Positions 6,693 to 8,247 of a stretch of 8,247 bases of DNA are shown here, in pieces. The notes beneath the pieces are model-generated. The model was not told where the DNA came from and ran no database searches. It saw only the letters and a program-made list of their open reading frames with translations. Origin of the DNA: CAWHOW01 sp050013795. GTDB taxonomy: Bacteria > Bacteroidota > Bacteroidia > Bacteroidales > CG2-30-32-10. Positions within the stretch are counted from its first letter, which is position 1, and each line of letters opens with the position of its first letter. The stretch is taken from the NCBI GenBank assembly GCA_050013795.1, contig JBEKEO010000139.1, positions 1 through 8,247 of the forward strand, read 5' to 3'. The translations under genes and the position numbers were made by a program.

Positions 6693-6805
6693 GTCACTCA
6701 GAGCCGTCAGCCAGTTGGCGGACGTGTCGAAGAGTGGCTCGTAATGGTCGACTTCGACACGATTCGTCTTTCACTAACGTTCCAGGCGAATCGGCTCTGT
6801 CTGAC
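6693..6805 (+). ncRNA. putative structured RNA: four-way junction (cloverleaf-like), unclassified
   Basis: The sequence folds by eye into a closed four-way junction. P1 is GTCA/TGAC (6693-6696 with 6802-6805), a 2x2 internal loop, then CAGAGCCG/CGGCTCTG (6699-6706 with 6792-6799). P2 is GCC-AGTT-GGC (6710-6719), extendable by TC/GA (6707-6708 with 6721-6722) across one A/G mismatch. P3 is a perfect 10-bp stem CGTGTCGAAG/CTTCGACACG (6723-6732 with 6752-6761) with a 19-nt loop. P4 is ATTCGTC/GGCGAAT (6762-6768 with 6785-6791) with one G-U pair and a 16-nt loop. Adjacent helices meet with essentially no unpaired linker, which chance rarely gives. The segment is more G+C-rich than its surroundings. 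It is not a tRNA: the 10-bp P3 with a 19-nt loop does not fit an anticodon arm and no T-loop is present. It could be a riboswitch-like leader, a protein-binding leader, an independent small RNA, or a DNA cruciform or repeat element. Confidence 0.55.
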
Positions 6806-6829
6806 CAAAATCATTATTATGACATAAAC

Positions 6830-6835
6830 GGAGAG
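6830..6835 (+). promoter_or_regulatory. Shine-Dalgarno site GGAGAG of the 157-aa gene
   Basis: GGAGAG lies 8 nt before the ATG at 6844, an ideal spacing, and fixes that start. Such a site is notable because the other genes here lack clear Shine-Dalgarno sequences, as is usual in Bacteroidota. Confidence 0.55.
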
Positions 6836-6843
6836 TACGTGCC

Positions 6844-7317
6844 ATGAAAAACGCCACATCTATTATACTGCCGGAGGAAGTGCTTGATTTCATACTTCTG
6901 GCATACGATACCAAAGAAAAATGCAGCAGCAAGCTAGGCTGCCACAGCTTTGTTCACAATCTGACAAAAGACCTGAACACTTTTATTCAGTCGGACAGCA
7001 TACTCGGATTGAAAAAGAAATTCTTCAACGGTATCTCGGAATACATTATACAAAGGGCATTCAATTTCAAAAAGAACGGCGGGGCCACCGAAGCCACACG
7101 CAACCTGCTTTCGCTGTATGCCACCGATAGTAAATACGACTGGAACGGCATGATTAAAAAATATTTCCCTCTGCTTTCAACGCTTAGCGACAAGCATAAA
7201 AAAACAACAGCCCGCCGCAAAAAACACCACACCATTGATGAAGTGTACGCATACGTGCAACGTTTGGACCGCAAGATCACAAAAAAGATATTTATGGCAT
7301 TTATTGTAATGCCATAA
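6844..7317 (+). CDS. unrecognised basic 157-aa protein
   Basis: I do not recognise this protein. It is mainly helical and has no signal peptide or clear membrane span. Residues 10-75 form amphipathic helices (EEVLDFILLAYD, FVHNLTKDLNTFIQ, FFNGISEYIIQRAF). A dense basic stretch (KHKKTTARRKKHH, about 117-129) is followed by a last helix (IDEVYAYVQRLDRKITKK, about 131-148), so nucleic-acid binding is plausible but unproven. The final residues FMAFIVMP are encoded inside an 11-bp inverted repeat that also holds the stop codon, so the C-terminus may have been set by that repeat. It has a Shine-Dalgarno site, a long structured leader, and a G+C content visibly above that of the DAR operon. It lies 54 nt upstream of the 278-aa gene on the same strand. 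It may be a small accessory protein of that gene, an autoregulator, or a truncated remnant. Confidence 0.65.
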   Translation: MKNATSIILPEEVLDFILLAYDTKEKCSSKLGCHSFVHNLTKDLNTFIQSDSILGLKKKFFNGISEYIIQRAFNFKKNGGATEATRNLLSLYATDSKYDWNGMIKKYFPLLSTLSDKHKKTTARRKKHHTIDEVYAYVQRLDRKITKKIFMAFIVMP

Positions 7318-7319
7318 AT
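7290..7319. repeat. 11-bp perfect inverted repeat over the stop codon and next promoter
   Basis: ATTTATGGCAT (7290-7300) and ATGCCATAAAT (7309-7319) form a perfect 11-bp hairpin with an 8-nt loop. The right arm carries the TAA stop of the 157-aa gene. The loop carries the TTG of the -33 element for the 278-aa gene. On the plus strand no T-run follows, so it is not a standard terminator in that direction. On the minus strand it is followed after three bases by six T, so it could stop antisense transcripts. It could also be the operator of the downstream promoter. Confidence 0.6.
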
Positions 7320-7334
7320 GTCAGGATAATTTTG
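7304..7334 (+). promoter_or_regulatory. Bacteroidota-type promoter of the 278-aa gene
   Basis: TTG (7304-7306), a 20-nt spacer and TAATTTTG (7327-7334) match the TTG-N19..21-TAnnTTTG consensus at every fixed base. Transcription would start near 7340, with an A/T-rich leader of about 30 nt lacking a Shine-Dalgarno site, normal for the phylum. The -33 element sits in the loop of the inverted repeat at 7290-7319. Confidence 0.65.
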
Positions 7335-7371
7335 TATCAACATTTATTTATAAACCTAAAAAACTAAAAAA

Positions 7372-8208
7372 ATGAAAACAAAAAATTTAAAATCGGAACC
7401 AATCAGCTATAGCGAAAGGTTCTTAATGACATTCATCATGATGTCGATAATGAGGAATCCCTCAAAAATTAACCTTAAACTTCTTAAGGTGACTGATCCA
7501 ACGGATTATGTAATTAAAGAATGTTTAGGACTGAAAACTACCGGAGTGGCTGCTATGGCTGCATGTCCCACTACCGATACCATGGTGCATACTGCGGCCA
7601 ATTTGCTGCAGACCATGGATAACGGAACACTGCTTAAGCCCCAGCTCTATACCAGCAACCAGGTATTGGGGCAGAAGAAAACTACGGTTGACCTGTATAA
7701 TAAGGTAATTAATTTTATGAAAGGCGCCTGTAATGATGCCAGCATAGCTGCCGGCGATATTACAGCAGGGATTAACCTGGCTAATACCTGCGGAGGCAGA
7801 TTGACCAAAAAAGTGGGAGGCAAACAACCCGATTTTGGGGTTATTGCTGTAGGACCCGGCTGGGTGCTTGTACATGCCAAAAAATGCAGAAGAGGGGTAG
7901 AAGGGCATATTTTCAGGGTGGCTATTGTTAGCGGCAAAGGAGTTATACCGGCAAAAGGAAGTTACACTGATTGTGTTTCGCTCGAAGGTACTATACAGCT
8001 TTCCGACCTTAGCAGCGGAACCATACTGGCTATTAATCATACATCCGTTGTACCTGTCAGCCGTACCAAAAGTCCTTTTGTAATACCAACGGCAAAGACT
8101 AAAAAGACGGCAAAAGCTACCATAACGGATAAACATCATCCTATATTCAGCATCACCTCTCCCGACCCTTATATATGGGATGGCTGGATCTATATAGGCA
8201 TACAGTAG
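7372..8208 (+). CDS. hypothetical protein with C-terminal fibronectin-III-like domain
   Basis: A 278-residue protein that I cannot assign to a named family. The first 30 residues are charged then hydrophobic (FLMTFIMMSIM), but this is not a convincing signal peptide. Residues about 35-130 are helical, with PTTDTMVHTAANLL and VDLYNKVINFMKGACNDASIAAGDI, resembling the helical part of a group of Bacteroidota hypothetical proteins that carry a C-terminal FnIII module. Residues about 150-225 read as beta strands with FnIII-like spacing: a GWVLVHAKK strand, an EGHIFRVAI strand where the YxIxxS motif usually lies, and an LSDLSSGTILAINHTSV segment like the usual LxPGTxYxFRV. A lysine-rich linker (230-255) leads to a C-terminal PDPYIWDGWIYIGIQ. 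There are six cysteines (51, 65, 120, 140, 172, 201). It has its own promoter and is more G+C-rich than the DAR operon. Its function is unknown; the FnIII reading rests on pattern only. Confidence 0.75.
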   Translation: MKTKNLKSEPISYSERFLMTFIMMSIMRNPSKINLKLLKVTDPTDYVIKECLGLKTTGVAAMAACPTTDTMVHTAANLLQTMDNGTLLKPQLYTSNQVLGQKKTTVDLYNKVINFMKGACNDASIAAGDITAGINLANTCGGRLTKKVGGKQPDFGVIAVGPGWVLVHAKKCRRGVEGHIFRVAIVSGKGVIPAKGSYTDCVSLEGTIQLSDLSSGTILAINHTSVVPVSRTKSPFVIPTAKTKKTAKATITDKHHPIFSITSPDPYIWDGWIYIGIQ

Positions 8209-8247
8209 TAAATTCGCTGAAATCCGTTAGGTTTTGCCTGTAATACG

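Larger units (their letters stand above)
6481..6843 (+). other. gene-free structured leader of the 157-aa gene
   Basis: No convincing coding sequence is seen here; one 78-codon frame crosses it but cuts through the strongest RNA fold. Small elements in order are as follows. A weak 5-bp hairpin (6517-6530) is followed by six T (6531-6536), like a feeble attenuator. A 6-bp stem CACTTG/CAAGTG (6563-6568 with 6581-6586) has a 12-nt loop. A CAGTA-CA-TACTG dyad lies at 6604-6615. An imperfect tandem repeat, AGAGCAACAAAG then AGAGCAAACAAAG, spans 6618-6640. A hairpin AAAGC-TTCT-GCTTT lies at 6637-6650. Then comes an A/T-rich linker to the four-way junction at 6693-6805, and finally the Shine-Dalgarno site. 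A leader this long is unusual and points to RNA-level control or an independent non-coding RNA. Confidence 0.5.

Noticed and set aside
6693..6805. tRNA or tRNA-like gene
   Set aside because: The cloverleaf outline and an AGTTGG motif in the P2 hairpin are suggestive, but the third arm has a 10-bp stem with a 19-nt loop, there is no GTTCGAATC-type T-loop, and no CCA-proximal acceptor geometry.
6591..6827. 78-codon plus-strand frame inside the leader
   Set aside because: It has no ribosome site or family resemblance and runs through the stems of the four-way junction; its composition looks like translated structured RNA. A real peptide is not excluded, but nothing supports it.
6162..6843. CRISPR array or insertion sequence
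   Set aside because: There are no regularly spaced direct repeats and no transposase; the only tandem repeat (6618-6640) is a short A-rich duplication.
6481..7317. Retron or diversity-generating element
   Set aside because: A structured RNA before a small gene prompted the idea, but neither downstream protein shows reverse-transcriptase motifs, and no template/variable repeat pair is seen.
6987..7343. 118-codon minus-strand frame opposite the 157-aa gene
   Set aside because: It is antisense to the better supported gene with a Shine-Dalgarno site, and its sequence shows no recognisable domain.
7525..8139. 204-codon minus-strand frame opposite the 278-aa gene
   Set aside because: It lies wholly antisense to a better supported gene, has a cysteine-, serine- and histidine-rich unfoldable look, and has no promoter or start signal.

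Overview
The window looks like a Bacteroidota (Bacteroidetes) chromosome. Three things suggest this: low-GC genes with few Shine-Dalgarno sites, promoter-like sequences close to the TTG-N19..21-TAnnTTTG type used by the primary sigma factor of that phylum, and gene families that match the flexirubin/dialkylresorcinol (DAR) clusters of that phylum. Family calls come from recognising conserved motifs and remembered relatives, not from a database search.

Left and centre (1-6161, all on the minus strand) is a tightly packed operon read from right to left. It begins with a 179-aa protein of unknown function, then a DarA-like flavodoxin-fold enzyme carrying a C-terminal membrane anchor, a DarB-like ketosynthase III (Cys127, His300, Asn335), and a 132-aa protein with an HTH-like C-terminus. 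These are followed by a BtrH-type Cys-His-Asp acyltransferase/peptidase-like protein, an ABC ATPase and an ABC-2 permease. The first codons of a further gene, possibly an acyl carrier protein, lie at the very left edge. From darA to the permease every junction is an overlap, an abutment or a gap of 4 nt, so the genes are probably co-transcribed and translationally coupled. DarB and DarA would form and aromatise the alkylresorcinol ring. The BtrH-like protein could transfer or process an acyl group, and the ABC pair could move the lipid-like product or a precursor across the inner membrane. This is part of the cluster; the polyene-forming genes would lie beyond the left edge.

The 6162-6843 stretch has no convincing protein gene but is dense in signals. 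It holds a candidate promoter and dyads for the minus-strand operon, two copies of an ATGTTG-type site, and a good plus-strand Bacteroidota-type promoter (6444-6474) with a palindrome over its start region. A leader of about 360 nt follows. Its 3' part (6693-6805) can fold into a compact four-way junction: one closing stem and three hairpins with almost no unpaired linkers.

Right (6844-8208, plus strand) are two genes visibly richer in G+C than the DAR operon. The first encodes an unrecognised basic 157-aa protein with a clear Shine-Dalgarno site. The second encodes a 278-aa protein with a helical N-terminal half and an apparently fibronectin-III-like C-terminal half, and has its own promoter. 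An 11-bp inverted repeat covers the stop codon of the first gene and the -33 element of the second. The combination of structured leader, small basic protein and FnIII-like protein is the least explained part of the window and the best candidate for an undescribed system. The last 39 bases (8209-8247) show nothing I can name.
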